A stretch of DNA of 64,000 nucleotides from Enterobacter ludwigii (GCF_001750725.1 NZ_CP017279.1:4774001-4838000), one strand, 5' to 3'. Shown: positions 8,142-17,662, counted from the stretch's first letter. Numbers and translations: made by a program. Notes: generated by a model from the letters alone, not told the origin.

Positions 8142-9098
8142 TCATATATTTTCAGGACAAAGATGCACGCGGAACCAGTCAACAACCCTATTTATGACAA
8201 CGGGTTGATACCAGTGATCATCACCGTGTTCTGCGCCTTCGATAAGGACGTAGTCCGCTTTGTTTCCCGATTCCAAAAGGGCTTTGTAAAGCGTTGCGCT
8301 CTGTTTAGGTGATACTAATGTATCCTTACTTCCATGCATTATTAGGAACGGAGGTTTACATCCCTTGAGACGCCCTATGGGGCTTGCATTTATCGCTTTT
8401 TCAGGTACAGAACTGATTGAGGCACCTGCAAAATTCTTGAAAGCCACACCATTAATTAGCAGTGACTCCGTGACTGCAGGAGACTGATGCACTTTTTGTC
8501 GGAGATCCGGAAAACCGTCACCTATGTTACGCAGATCTGATATTCCGTAAAGCGTAGCGACAGCCTGCACATCAGCGGACTGGCTGAGAAAATCGCCGTG
8601 ATCGAATGACTTATCGCCATTAGTGGTACCAAGCATCTGCGCCAGCCAGCCTCCAGCAGAATCGCCAATTACACCAATTCGTGAGGGGTCAATTCCATAA
8701 TCATGGGCATGTTGACGAAGGTATCTTACTGCTGCTTTAGCATCTATCACTGGCGCAGGGAAAGTATCAGGAATTGTCCTGTATTCTGCCGCTGCAACAA
8801 CAAAGCCAGCCTCCGCTAAAGCCATGCGCATTTCCACAAATTTGTTGTGTTCAGCGGTCATAAACCCTCCCCCAGGAAAATAAATGATACCTGGTTTCAA
8901 AATGTTGGTACGAGGAACAAGAAAAGACATATGCAATTGTCTGACAGAACGAGTTTTTTTTACTGTCTCATAAACCACATCACTAATATTATCTATAGGG
9001 GTTTTAGTCAAGGCGACTTGGATAATTTTTGCCCCATGAACATAACCAGGAAGATCATGATAATTAGAAGATATTTCATTATTTTCTTTAGAAATCAT
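8142..9098 (-). CDS. Alpha/beta hydrolase (acetyl-esterase/HSL-like)
   Basis: This 318-residue protein has an oxyanion-hole region YFPGGGF (about residue 75, HGGG-type variant), the nucleophile elbow GDSAGG (about residue 147), a likely acid in HGSKDTLVSP and the catalytic His in EGAEHGDD. The fold and order match the hormone-sensitive-lipase type esterases that hydrolyse short acyl esters in the cytoplasm. Unusually, the oxyanion motif begins with Pro instead of His. The natural substrate is unknown. It stands alone, about 330 bases from the HxlR gene on the same strand. Confidence 0.85.
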   Translation of the reverse strand: MISKENNEISSNYHDLPGYVHGAKIIQVALTKTPIDNISDVVYETVKKTRSVRQLHMSFLVPRTNILKPGIIYFPGGGFMTAEHNKFVEMRMALAEAGFVVAAAEYRTIPDTFPAPVIDAKAAVRYLRQHAHDYGIDPSRIGVIGDSAGGWLAQMLGTTNGDKSFDHGDFLSQSADVQAVATLYGISDLRNIGDGFPDLRQKVHQSPAVTESLLINGVAFKNFAGASISSVPEKAINASPIGRLKGCKPPFLIMHGSKDTLVSPKQSATLYKALLESGNKADYVLIEGAEHGDDHWYQPVVINRVVDWFRVHLCPENI

Positions 9099-9427
9099 AA
9101 AAAAACACCAGTTTTTAAATATTGTTTCACCAGCCCACCTATAATTCTGAAAGGGTAGGCCATCCTGTCAGATAATTCTCAAGGCCGAATTAATGGTAGC
9201 AAAAAATAAAATTCGCTTTAACACCCATTTGAAATATGTACAGACTAACATTGATGTCAGGCATACGTAAAATATAATCCTCTGTAATTACACCATCCCG
9301 ACCAAGCTTGGTGAAATCGGTTCTGTCTCCGGATGACTACTGTATACATACATATCGGAAGGCTCATCAATTCAAACACTTGTATTATCTACAAATCACA
9401 AAAATTGATATTTATATTCATAGCCAG
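9099..9427. other. Intergenic stretch
   Basis: No supported gene lies between the HxlR stop and the esterase start. The region must hold the esterase promoter. Nothing else was seen. Confidence 0.4.
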
Positions 9428-9862
9428 TTACGCCCTTGGGTTATTGTTATTTTTTTCATATCTCAACCGGTCTTCACGAAAGCGATCAGCATTATCGACA
9501 ATCCAGGTCCACAGCGGGATCATTCGCACAAGTAACTCCATACCTGTATCGGACAGCTCGTATTCGACTCGTGGCGGGATTTCACTGAAATCATGGCGAA
9601 TAACCAGTCCGTCGCGCTCAAGCTGTCGTAATGTACGTGTCAGCATGCGCTGAGTCACTCCGTGCATACGCCTGCCAATTTCGGCGTGACGTAGTCTGCC
9701 ATAAACGCCAAGCGTGTTGACGATACCCAGTGACCATCGACTGCCTGCATGAGCCAGTACCTCCCGCCGCAAGCCATCATCATCGTCTTTCAGACCCTTA
9801 CAAACAGCCTGCGAATACTGAAGAATTTCGTCCCGATCCATTTCACAGATTCCCGGTATCAT
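9428..9862 (-). CDS. HxlR-family transcriptional regulator
   Basis: This 144-residue winged-helix protein matches HxlR: residues SRWSLGIVNTL, RHAEIGRRMHGVTQRMLTRTLRQLERDGLV and FSEIPPRVEYELSDTG. HxlR proteins are small redox- or metabolite-responsive regulators that usually control a neighbouring oxidoreductase. It is divergent from the NmrA-like reductase, with a palindrome in the 69-bp gap. Start at 9862 is favoured by AGAAGG seven bases upstream; MDRDE at 9841 is an alternative. Confidence 0.88.
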   Translation of the reverse strand: MIPGICEMDRDEILQYSQAVCKGLKDDDDGLRREVLAHAGSRWSLGIVNTLGVYGRLRHAEIGRRMHGVTQRMLTRTLRQLERDGLVIRHDFSEIPPRVEYELSDTGMELLVRMIPLWTWIVDNADRFREDRLRYEKNNNNPRA

Positions 9863-9888
9863 ACGTGTACCTTCTTTTTTAGCCTGTT

Positions 9889-9918
9889 ATGAATTGCTAG
9901 AGTGGCGCAACAATTCAT
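9889..9918. promoter_or_regulatory. Palindromic operator between HxlR and NmrA genes
   Basis: The arms ATGAATTG (9889-9896) and CAATTCAT (9911-9918) form a perfect inverted repeat with a 14-base spacer, centred in the divergent promoter gap. Size and position suit binding of a dimeric HxlR regulator controlling both genes. Confidence 0.6.
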
Positions 9919-9931
9919 GTAAGGCCAGATT

Positions 9932-10885
9932 ATGAACAAAACTGATCTTAACGCTACGTCTGAGAAAATCCTCGTGCTCGGTGCCGGTGAGCTGGGCCTC
10001 CCCGTTCTGCGAAATCTTGCCCTTCGGGCAAAAGATGTGAAGGGAACGAAAATCAGCGTACTGCTGCGCGAAAGTACCGTAACGTCAGATGAACCTGTAA
10101 AAAAAATAGTTATCACGGAAATCAGAAACCTCGGTATTAATATAGTCACGGGCGATCTCGTCATGAGTTCTGTCGACGATTTGGCCAGCCTCTTTGCGCA
10201 ATTTGACACAGTCGTTGGCTGCACGGGGTACGCGGCCGGAATAAATACACCAATGAAACTGGCGCAGGCGGCCCTGCAGGCGCGGATTCCACGCTATTTT
10301 CCATGGCAGTTTGGTGCCGATTTTGATGCCATCGGACGCGGCAGCCCACAAGACATCTTCGACGCGCAGATTGACGTGCGTGATTTACTACGCAGCCAGC
10401 ATGAAACTGAGTGGGTCATCATTTCGACCGGCATCTTCATGAGCTATTTGTTCGAACCAGACTTCGGTGTGGTCGATCTGCAGAACGATACTGTTCACGC
10501 ACTCGGCAGCATTGACAACACCATGACGCTGACAACACCTGATGATATCGGGATGCTGACGGCAGCGATCGTATTTACAACTCCTCGCATCCGTAATGAA
10601 ATTGTGTATATCGCCGGTGATACACTGACCTACGCAGAGGTTGCAGATAAGCTGCAATCAACGCTTGGCCGCCCTTTCGACTGCACGGTATGGAGCGAAC
10701 AATATCTGATGGATAAACTGGCGCTCAACCCACAAGACATGATGTCTAAGTATCGTGCCGTTTTTGCGCAGGGGCGGGGAGTTGCATGGGATAAAAAGCA
10801 GACATTCAATGAACGCCATAACATTCGGGTCACCGATGTGGCAGCCTGGATTAATGCAAACCTGACCCCGGGCAGCTCGCTATAA
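9932..10885 (+). CDS. NmrA-like/isoflavone-reductase-type NAD(P) oxidoreductase
   Basis: This 317-residue protein begins with a Rossmann nucleotide-binding motif LVLGAGELGLPVLRNL (about residues 13-28). It contains GDLVMSSVDDLASLF, PRYFPWQFGADFD and a C-terminal substrate domain, the layout of the NmrA / aromatic-alcohol-reductase family of atypical short-chain dehydrogenases. Members reduce aromatic or isoflavone-type compounds or act as redox sensors. The divergent HxlR gene is the probable regulator. Confidence 0.85.
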   Translation: MNKTDLNATSEKILVLGAGELGLPVLRNLALRAKDVKGTKISVLLRESTVTSDEPVKKIVITEIRNLGINIVTGDLVMSSVDDLASLFAQFDTVVGCTGYAAGINTPMKLAQAALQARIPRYFPWQFGADFDAIGRGSPQDIFDAQIDVRDLLRSQHETEWVIISTGIFMSYLFEPDFGVVDLQNDTVHALGSIDNTMTLTTPDDIGMLTAAIVFTTPRIRNEIVYIAGDTLTYAEVADKLQSTLGRPFDCTVWSEQYLMDKLALNPQDMMSKYRAVFAQGRGVAWDKKQTFNERHNIRVTDVAAWINANLTPGSSL

Positions 10886-10912
10886 ACGTATTTAAGCTGC
10901 TGTAATAAATAC

Positions 10913-10960
10913 CAGAGTCTTTCTCCTGCCTATCCGAATACGGTGATGAGAAAGACTCTG
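10913..10960. repeat. Long hairpin between convergent genes
   Basis: The 13-bp perfect arms CAGAGTCTTTCTC (10913-10925) and GAGAAAGACTCTG (10948-10960) enclose a 22-base loop. It lies between the convergent NmrA and lactonase genes and probably acts as a bidirectional terminator, although no strong T-run follows. Confidence 0.6.
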
Positions 10961-10990
10961 TTCCCCCTGTTGGCACTGATAGCAAAGCGG

Positions 10991-11851
10991 TTATGCTGTG
11001 TGCGCTGAAAACCGGCTCTCCGGTAAACCGGGGAATACGGCTGATTTCGCTCTCAGCAGCGCTCCATCATGCCTTGACGGCACAGAAAGACCCACGCTGG
11101 CACTGGTACAATACAGCGTTGTGAATGCTTCTCCCGCGAGTGTCGGACAAGTGCTCTGAATTCCTGGAGAGGGCAGTATACGGTCCGTCGTTCCGTCCGG
11201 ACGATAACGTACAACACGGCTTCCTCCCCATTCGGCATTCCAGATATAGCCCATTGCGTCCACGCAGGAGCCGTCAGGCGCCCCCTTTCCTTCTGTTACA
11301 GTGAACACGCGCTGGTTATTCATAGAGGGGTAATCACAGCACATTATACGGCCCTGCATCGAGTCACAGTAATACATCGTGCTGCCGTCCGAACTGAAGC
11401 AGATGCTGTTCGGGATGGCCACCTCAGGCAGGGGTAGAGTCTCAATGCTGAGTGTCGCTGCATTTAGCCTGTGAAATCTTCCTATGACTTTCGCGGGGTA
11501 CCCGTCATCCATGGTCCCGAAGACGAAATTACCCTCACGGTCGCACCGACCATCCCCTGTCCGTGTTCCCGGTCCTCCTGGTGACGCCACTATCGGCATA
11601 AAGGTACCTGTATTCAGATCGCAGAAGGCGAATCTGGATGCCAGCCCCATCAGTAAAACGTCAGGATTTTCAGTAAGTGCAAACGAACCGAGGCGCTCCG
11701 GCAGGGACCAGCGCATCACAACACTGGTGTCTTCTTCAAGGGCAAGCAGTTCGCTGCCTTCAATGTCAGTCCAGTAAATCCTGCGTGTCCTCTCGCACCA
11801 GATTGGGCACTCTCCCAGCAAATTTCTGGCATCAGCAGCCACTGAAAACAT
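10991..11851 (-). CDS. SMP-30/gluconolactonase-like protein
   Basis: The 286 residues match SMP-30/LRE beta-propeller lactonases: LGECPIW near the N-terminus (metal Glu), PNSICFSSDGSTMYYCDS in the middle, and DAMGYIWNAEWGGSRVVRY later. These enzymes hydrolyse sugar lactones with a divalent metal. The C-terminus ends FPGLPESRFSAHTA. The start at 11851 (MFSVAADA) is chosen over 11893 because GGGAGAAA lies before it. It is the last of three same-strand genes (amidohydrolase, small transporter, lactonase). Confidence 0.85.
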   Translation of the reverse strand: MFSVAADARNLLGECPIWCERTRRIYWTDIEGSELLALEEDTSVVMRWSLPERLGSFALTENPDVLLMGLASRFAFCDLNTGTFMPIVASPGGPGTRTGDGRCDREGNFVFGTMDDGYPAKVIGRFHRLNAATLSIETLPLPEVAIPNSICFSSDGSTMYYCDSMQGRIMCCDYPSMNNQRVFTVTEGKGAPDGSCVDAMGYIWNAEWGGSRVVRYRPDGTTDRILPSPGIQSTCPTLAGEAFTTLYCTSASVGLSVPSRHDGALLRAKSAVFPGLPESRFSAHTA

Positions 11852-11949
11852 GTTATTTCTCCCGCATATAAAAGTTTCGCATCGCCTGACCAAAAACTTA
11901 CGGCCATCTGCACTATGGCAGAGCGCCGTAAGGAGTAATTCCCACCCTG

Positions 11950-12423
11950 TCAGGGCAAAAAACGCGCTGAAAGTTTGTCACCAAAAAGCATGATGGCGAG
12001 ACCTGCCAGCATGACCAGCATGCCCCCCAGTTTGAGCAGCGAAACCGGTCGCCTAACAGCACCCAGCAGACCGAAATGGTCAATCATTTGCGACGAGAGT
12101 AATTGCCCAACGATTGCCAGCCCTAGCAGAGCTGAAAAACCGATTTTCGGTGCCAGCACCACGTAGCTGAACAACGCACAGGCACCGATCAGGCCGCCCG
12201 CCATACTCCACGCAGGCTGCGAAGGAATAGCAGCGAGAGAGCTAAATAACCCTCCACGTAGCAGCGAGTAAATCCCGAGGCTCAACGCCCCGGCCGTAAA
12301 GGAAAAGAACGCGGCGGTGACCGGATCCCCTCCGAGTCCTTTTGCGAGCTGACTGTTCAGGGTCGTCTGCAGGGTAATACCAAGACCCGCTGCAAAAGCT
12401 ATTACGTAATAAATCGCGCTCAT
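11950..12423 (-). CDS. Small inner-membrane transporter, YdcZ/DMT family
   Basis: This 157-residue protein is almost entirely membrane segments, five by eye, and matches the half-size YdcZ (DUF606) branch of the drug/metabolite transporters: GLGITLQTTLNSQLAKGLGG at the start and GQLLSSQMIDHFG later. Substrate unknown. The gene begins 15 bases after the amidohydrolase stop, so the two are probably co-transcribed; the transporter may move the hydrolase's substrate or product. Confidence 0.82.
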   Translation of the reverse strand: MSAIYYVIAFAAGLGITLQTTLNSQLAKGLGGDPVTAAFFSFTAGALSLGIYSLLRGGLFSSLAAIPSQPAWSMAGGLIGACALFSYVVLAPKIGFSALLGLAIVGQLLSSQMIDHFGLLGAVRRPVSLLKLGGMLVMLAGLAIMLFGDKLSARFLP

Positions 12424-12437
12424 GCTGTTATTTCCTG

Positions 12438-13835
12438 TCAGTTTGCCTGTACCAGCGGCAGGAATTTCTCCGCAAAGATGTCCGGCTCATACCCGGCTGC
12501 CGCAAATAGGTGCTCGCGTGATTCATCAATGGCGGCGCGAAGGCGCTCACTGTCCACACCCAGCACTTTGCCGTTCTGCTTGACGATGCGCCCGCCGATC
12601 ATCACGGTATCGATATTGCTGCGTTCAGCTGCATGTACCACCGTTCCGAATGCATTTCCGTTCGGGTAAAGGTTGAGGTCAGCCGCGTTAATCAGGATCA
12701 GATCAGCCTGTTTGCCCGGCGTCAGGCTGCCTATTTTATCCTGCAGACCAGCACAAAACGCACCATCGACCGTTGCCGATTTAAGCAGCTGCGCTGCCGG
12801 GATCGTTGTCAATGAATGATCTGATTCACAGCAGTGCTGCTTATGCATGCCCATTACGCGCTGCAGATAAAACGCCACGCGCATTTCCATAAACATGTCG
12901 GTGCTGTAAGACGTTTCGTTATCCACGCTCAGGCCAGGATTGATGCCATGACGCAGCGCAGCCTCGATGGCAAACATCCCGCTTTCAATACCGTAGTGCG
13001 AATCTGAGCGCGGGCAGACGTTTACCCGCACGCCGGCTTCACGCAGGATTTCCCAGCCCTCATCAGGCAGCGCGGTACAATGGTTAAAGATATTGTCCGG
13101 ACCCAACAGGCCCTGCTGATGCAGCGATTCAAGCTCGGAGGCCATCTCAGCACCAAAGAATTCGGTCACGATCGGCAGTCCCAGCCTGCGGGCCTCGGCC
13201 CACAATTCCGGCTCCAGCTGGGCCATGACGCCGAGCGTCACAAGACTATCAGGATTATCCCTGAAATATTTTTCCTGCAGACGCTGCCAGTTGCCAGGCC
13301 AGTGCGCTTTATCCCATTCGCCTGCTACCGGCGCACCGGACGCATGAATAGCGCGAATACCGGCATCAAGCAGGGCTTCAACGGCGGCGTCTGAATGCGC
13401 TGCGGTACGGCTGTTGTGCGAGTTATCAATCATGGTAGTGATACCCGCATCAATCGCGCCCAGCGCCGTCAGGAGATTACCGACATAGATATCTGCTGGC
13501 CGGTAGTATTTCGCAAACGAGAAGTGCGTGGCGTTGCTGTAATCGTCCAGACAGGTGGCATTGGGGTTAATACGGCGTAGCTGACCTTCCCAGGCATGAC
13601 GATGAGAATCGACCATTCCCGGCATGGCAATCATATTTGTTGCATCAATGACGTGAGCACCCTCGGCGTTCAGGTCCTTGCCGATTGCGGTGATGGTTGA
13701 ACCTGTGACAAGAATATCGCCACGTTCATGGTTACCAACATTCTCATCCATACTCAGTATGGTTGCACCGCGGATCAGCGTTACCGGCGCATTATCCGTA
13801 TGATTATTAACAATATTTCTGATGTAATCGGTCAT
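12438..13835 (-). CDS. Amidohydrolase (AtzC/guanine-deaminase-like)
   Basis: This 465-residue metal-dependent hydrolase has the metal motif HxH in VDSHRHAWEGQLRR. A later His occurs in NHCTALPDEG and the catalytic Asp in SVDNETSYSTDM. The C-terminal composite domain has GSLTPGKQADLILINAAD. This is the cytosine/guanine deaminase-like branch, which deaminates or dechlorinates heterocycles; the actual substrate is unknown. The start at 13835 (MTDYIRN) has AAAGAGA upstream and is preferred to 13922. It heads an apparent operon with the small transporter and the lactonase and is divergent from a LysR regulator. Confidence 0.85.
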   Translation of the reverse strand: MTDYIRNIVNNHTDNAPVTLIRGATILSMDENVGNHERGDILVTGSTITAIGKDLNAEGAHVIDATNMIAMPGMVDSHRHAWEGQLRRINPNATCLDDYSNATHFSFAKYYRPADIYVGNLLTALGAIDAGITTMIDNSHNSRTAAHSDAAVEALLDAGIRAIHASGAPVAGEWDKAHWPGNWQRLQEKYFRDNPDSLVTLGVMAQLEPELWAEARRLGLPIVTEFFGAEMASELESLHQQGLLGPDNIFNHCTALPDEGWEILREAGVRVNVCPRSDSHYGIESGMFAIEAALRHGINPGLSVDNETSYSTDMFMEMRVAFYLQRVMGMHKQHCCESDHSLTTIPAAQLLKSATVDGAFCAGLQDKIGSLTPGKQADLILINAADLNLYPNGNAFGTVVHAAERSNIDTVMIGGRIVKQNGKVLGVDSERLRAAIDESREHLFAAAGYEPDIFAEKFLPLVQAN

Positions 13836-13977
13836 TTGAAGCGTCTCTTTCAGGTTCAGAAGGGAAACAATACGCCTCCTGTTTAAACTGAAAAAGATGA
13901 CTAACTTGTTTTCATCATTCACAATTTACGAATAATGAGTATTATCACCGTTACATGCTATTCAGGAGTGCAGTCAG

Positions 13978-14865
13978 GTGGATCGTATTCAGGCTATGCA
14001 GGTTTTTATAAGGGTGGCTGAGGCCGGAAGCTTTGTCCGGGCCGCGGAAACACTTTCCCTGCCTTCTTCTACTGTTACCAGCACCATCAAAAACCTGGAG
14101 AAATATCTGCAGGTGCGTCTGCTGAACCGGACCACAAGACGTGTCAGCCTTACTCCGGAAGGTCTGCAGTATCTGGCGCAGTGCCGGGAAATCCTGGCCT
14201 TAGTTGAACATACGGAAGCGAGTCTGGCCGATTTGAACAGGCGCCCCCGTGGCCGTTTACGCGTTGATATGCCCGGCGGTATAGCGCACTTCATCGTCAT
14301 GCCAAACCTGAAAGAGTTCTACAGCCGTTATCCTGACATTTACCTGATGATCGGCGTCAGCGACCGGCAGGTTGACCTGGTTCAGGAGGGTGTAGACTGC
14401 GTGATCAGAACCGGAGAGTTAATTAACTCCACGCTTGTAGCCCGTCCGCTCGGGGAATTTCGCTGGATAACCTGCGCCTCTCCCGACTATCTCAGGGAGT
14501 ACGGTATTCCGCAGTCACCTGAAGATTTATCTCATCACCGGGCTATTCATTATTTTTCCGGACAAAACCGGCGTACAGACGAATTGCGTTTTGTAAAGGG
14601 AACAGAAATGCTGTCCGTATCCGTTAGGGGGCAGGCAGCCGTCAACGAGACGGGACTCTATATAAAAATGTGCCTTGAAGGGTTCGGACTGGCGCAGCTT
14701 GCTGAAAATGTTGTAGCAGAACACATGGAGAAAGGAACGCTGGTTGAAGTTCTGGCCGACTGGCAGCCGCCGTCTGTTCCTGTCACGCTACTTTACCCTC
14801 ATCAACGTTTTCTTTCCCCTGCTGTACGTGCATTTGCAGACTGGATAGGTGAAATATTCAGTTGA
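13978..14865 (+). CDS. LysR-family regulator (first)
   Basis: This 295-residue protein starts with GTG (MDRIQAMQVFIRVAEAGSF) and has the LysR helix-turn-helix RAAETLSLPSSTVTSTIKNLE, then an effector domain with YPDIYLMIGVSDRQVDLVQEGVDCVIRTG. This is the subgroup that includes small-molecule and quinone-response regulators. It is divergent from the amidohydrolase operon (142-bp gap), the classical position of a LysR activator for the neighbouring pathway. AGGAG lies upstream. Confidence 0.9.
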   Translation: MDRIQAMQVFIRVAEAGSFVRAAETLSLPSSTVTSTIKNLEKYLQVRLLNRTTRRVSLTPEGLQYLAQCREILALVEHTEASLADLNRRPRGRLRVDMPGGIAHFIVMPNLKEFYSRYPDIYLMIGVSDRQVDLVQEGVDCVIRTGELINSTLVARPLGEFRWITCASPDYLREYGIPQSPEDLSHHRAIHYFSGQNRRTDELRFVKGTEMLSVSVRGQAAVNETGLYIKMCLEGFGLAQLAENVVAEHMEKGTLVEVLADWQPPSVPVTLLYPHQRFLSPAVRAFADWIGEIFS

Positions 14866-15061
14866 TACGCCTGTCACAGCTCCCCGTTGCACATTAAAAG
14901 TCGCCAGTATTCAGGCCCCCTGAAAGAACGGCAGACTTTGTTTCTGCGGGTAAGAGCATCCCGGAGCAGCGACTTCCCGCAGAAAGATTGTACTCAAAAA
15001 TTCACATCTCCGTTTTATGGAGGACGCCGGCTAAGAGCGCCAGCCAAATCCGGGCCCGCTT

Positions 15062-15958
15062 TCAACTGAAGTGTCTGAGTAAAATACTTTCAAGGATGTG
15101 AAAAACGGTCCTGATGCGCTGCGGTACCAGGGTCTGGTAGGGCCGGTAAAGATAAAGCTGCCAGGTTTCCAGTTTCAGTTCGGGCAGGACATTGACCAGC
15201 CTGCCGTCTTCAAGGTATTTCCTGCAGGCCAGATTACTCGACTGAATGACAGCTTTACCGGCTAACGCAGCCTGGATCTCCGACTGGGAGTCGGTGGTAA
15301 AAAACTCCAGGTGGCGCGGTACAAAAGTATCAACGCCATCGAGCATATATTCGAATACTTTTCCGGTTTCAGGATTTAGCAGGCCACTGAAAGGATAGCG
15401 CTGGCGCAGATCTTCGAAATTTTCCGGCGCGCCCAGCTTCTCAATGAGCCCGGGTGATGTCATCAGTGCGTGATGAACCAGCGTAATGGGCCTGACGATA
15501 AAATTCGGGTTTGGCTCCCGCTCTATACGGATCCCCATGTCAATGCGGTTCTGAACAGTATCCAGCTTCATCATGTCTAACCGCCAGTCTATAAACAGCT
15601 CAGGATAAGGATCGAGGGAGGTAAGAAGCTCATATAACACCTGCTCGTGACCGGGAAACCGGAATAACGTGATCCTCACAACTCCCTTCATGTCATTGTC
15701 ATCTCGGGCCGTCTGAAAAAGGGCCTCTGAGTCTTCAAGCAGCCGCATAGCCTTCGGCAGAAAAAGCTCACCAAAGCTGGTCAGCACAATTGATCGGGTA
15801 TTCCGCTTAAAAAGTGGCTCGCCGAGCTGATTTTCCAGCTCGGCAATAGTCCGCGTCACCACTGAAGGGGAAATGGCCAGTCTGACTGCTGCTTCACGAA
15901 AGTTCATCGTTTCTGCAGCGGCAACAAAAAATTTCAGCGCATCAAGTTTATTCATCAT
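15062..15958 (-). CDS. LysR-family regulator (second)
   Basis: This 298-residue LysR protein has DNA-binding helices at residues 4-60 (ALKFFVAAAETMNFREAAVRL, PSVVTRTIAELENQLGEPLF). The effector domain includes MGIRIEREPNPNFIVRPI. It starts at MMNKL (15958, or the second Met at 15955). It is divergent from the aldo-keto reductase / quinone reductase operon with a 113-bp gap, so it probably regulates that operon. Confidence 0.9.
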   Translation of the reverse strand: MMNKLDALKFFVAAAETMNFREAAVRLAISPSVVTRTIAELENQLGEPLFKRNTRSIVLTSFGELFLPKAMRLLEDSEALFQTARDDNDMKGVVRITLFRFPGHEQVLYELLTSLDPYPELFIDWRLDMMKLDTVQNRIDMGIRIEREPNPNFIVRPITLVHHALMTSPGLIEKLGAPENFEDLRQRYPFSGLLNPETGKVFEYMLDGVDTFVPRHLEFFTTDSQSEIQAALAGKAVIQSSNLACRKYLEDGRLVNVLPELKLETWQLYLYRPYQTLVPQRIRTVFHILESILLRHFS

Positions 15959-16071
15959 TATTGTGGTTTTAGCAATTCTGACTTTCTAAATTAACAATTT
16001 TTCAGCAACAAATCCAGCCGTATACTGTACGTCTCAGAATCAGAAATGCTTTAAAAAAGGGTTAAATAATC

Positions 16072-17037
16072 ATGAAAATGAGAAGGTTAGGTAGCCAGGG
16101 GCTTCATGTCTCGGAAATGGGACTGGGGTGCATGGGCATGGACCATGGCTATGGCTATTCAGTTGAAATCCGTGAGCGAACAGAGCTGATAGACAAGGCT
16201 GTAGAACTGGGCTGCAACCTTTTCGACACTGCCCCCATTTACGGATTTGAAAACGAAGAACTGCTGGGTGTTGCGCTCAGCAAACACAGGGACAACGTTA
16301 TCATCGCGACCAAATTCGGCGTGACCGGAATGGAAAACATTGATGGACAGCTGGTGCCGGTATTAGACAGCCGTCCGGCGTCTGTCAGAGAGCAACTGGA
16401 AGGTTCACTCAGTCGCCTGCAAACCGACCATATCGACCTGTTTTATCAGCATCGTGTCGACCCAAAAGTTGAGCCGGAAGTGGTGGCGGGATTAATGAAA
16501 GAGCTGATCGGGGAGGGGAAAATTAAGTACTGGGGCTTATCCAATGCGCCCGTATCTTATATTCGCCGGGCTCATGCGATCTGCCCGGTCACCGCAGTCG
16601 AAGACCAGTATTCAATGATGTGGCGTAAACCTGAGCAGGATTTGTTCAAAGTCTGCGATGAACTTGATATTGGCTTTATGGCCTACAGCCCGCTGGGTAA
16701 TGGATTCCTGAGTGGTCAGGTTACCGCTGATACAACTTACGGGGAAGGCGATTACCGGGGCATGATGGGGCGCTTCAAACCTGAAGTAATGGTAAATAAC
16801 CAGGCGCTACTGGATTTGATTGCTCAAATCGCGGAAAGAAACAACGCAACTTCAGCACAGATTGTTCTTGCCTGGGAGCTGGCTCAGAAGCCTTACATCG
16901 TACCGATCCCGGGAACAACGAAATTACACCGGCTCGAAGAGAATTTTCACGCCGCAAACGTTCAGCTCAGTGACGCTGAATTAAATGATATCAATGAAGC
17001 TTTATCCCGGCTTGAAATTGACGAAACATTCTTCTGA
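16072..17037 (+). CDS. Aldo/keto reductase
   Basis: This 321-residue NADP-dependent reductase has the AKR catalytic tetrad: Asp and Tyr in FDTAPIYG (residue ~53-60), Lys in IIATKFG and His in FYQHRVD. The cofactor end is marked by PIPGTTKLHRLEENF. It resembles the AKR13/YajO-type enzymes. First gene of a two-gene operon with the quinone reductase (16-base gap); probably controlled by the divergent LysR. Confidence 0.9.
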   Translation: MKMRRLGSQGLHVSEMGLGCMGMDHGYGYSVEIRERTELIDKAVELGCNLFDTAPIYGFENEELLGVALSKHRDNVIIATKFGVTGMENIDGQLVPVLDSRPASVREQLEGSLSRLQTDHIDLFYQHRVDPKVEPEVVAGLMKELIGEGKIKYWGLSNAPVSYIRRAHAICPVTAVEDQYSMMWRKPEQDLFKVCDELDIGFMAYSPLGNGFLSGQVTADTTYGEGDYRGMMGRFKPEVMVNNQALLDLIAQIAERNNATSAQIVLAWELAQKPYIVPIPGTTKLHRLEENFHAANVQLSDAELNDINEALSRLEIDETFF

Positions 17038-17053
17038 AAAATAAGAGATCGAC

Positions 17054-17569
17054 ATGAAAACAACTGTATTTGTTACCCACCCCAACATTAATCAGTCACG
17101 GGTAAACTCAGCCCTGGCAAAAGGTGCAGCATCACTGACCGACGTTGAAGTGCGTTATCTGTATGACCAGTATCCGGATGGCAAAATCGACGTGGCCGCT
17201 GAACAGGCTGCACTGGAAAAGACGGATCGTATCGTGCTGCAGTTTCCTATGCAGTGGTACAGCACGCCGCCACTTCTTAAACAGTGGCTTGACGATGTAC
17301 TGACGTACGGCTGGTCACATGGTGGAGAAACACAGGCGCTGCGCGACAAGCAACTCATGCTGGCCGTTTCGCTTGGTGGTGCAGAGTCTGCCTATCAGCC
17401 TGATGGCGCTGCCGGACATACGGTAGGCGAGTACCTGCTGTCTTTTGAAACCATCTCCGGGTATCTGGGTATGAACTACATCAAGCCGTTTATTACAGGC
17501 GGAAGCGCGACGATAACTGACGAAGAAATCGCAGCTCAGGTCGAACAATATAAAACGGTATTAGCCTGA
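17054..17569 (+). CDS. NAD(P)H quinone oxidoreductase, flavodoxin-like
   Basis: This 171-residue protein matches the flavodoxin_2 family (KefF, YwrO, MdaB type): VTHPNINQSRVNSAL at the N-terminus, the FMN-contact segment QFPMQWYSTPPLLKQWLDDVL, and the late SLGGAESAYQPDG. These enzymes perform two-electron reduction of quinones or electrophile-activated functions. It follows the aldo-keto reductase and is followed by a strong terminator. Confidence 0.9.
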   Translation: MKTTVFVTHPNINQSRVNSALAKGAASLTDVEVRYLYDQYPDGKIDVAAEQAALEKTDRIVLQFPMQWYSTPPLLKQWLDDVLTYGWSHGGETQALRDKQLMLAVSLGGAESAYQPDGAAGHTVGEYLLSFETISGYLGMNYIKPFITGGSATITDEEIAAQVEQYKTVLA

Positions 17570-17610
17570 TTACCTTCGGGCGACCATCAGTGTTTTAACA
17601 CGCCCTCAAA

Positions 17611-17640
17611 TGTGCCGTTGCCGTTAACGGCACATTTTTT
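17611..17640 (+). terminator. Rho-independent terminator
   Basis: Arms TGTGCCGTT and AACGGCACA with a six-base loop are followed by six T. It closes the reductase operon and precedes the flavin reductase ribosome site. Confidence 0.9.
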
Positions 17641-17662
17641 ATCAATGGGAAGGAGAAATCCT

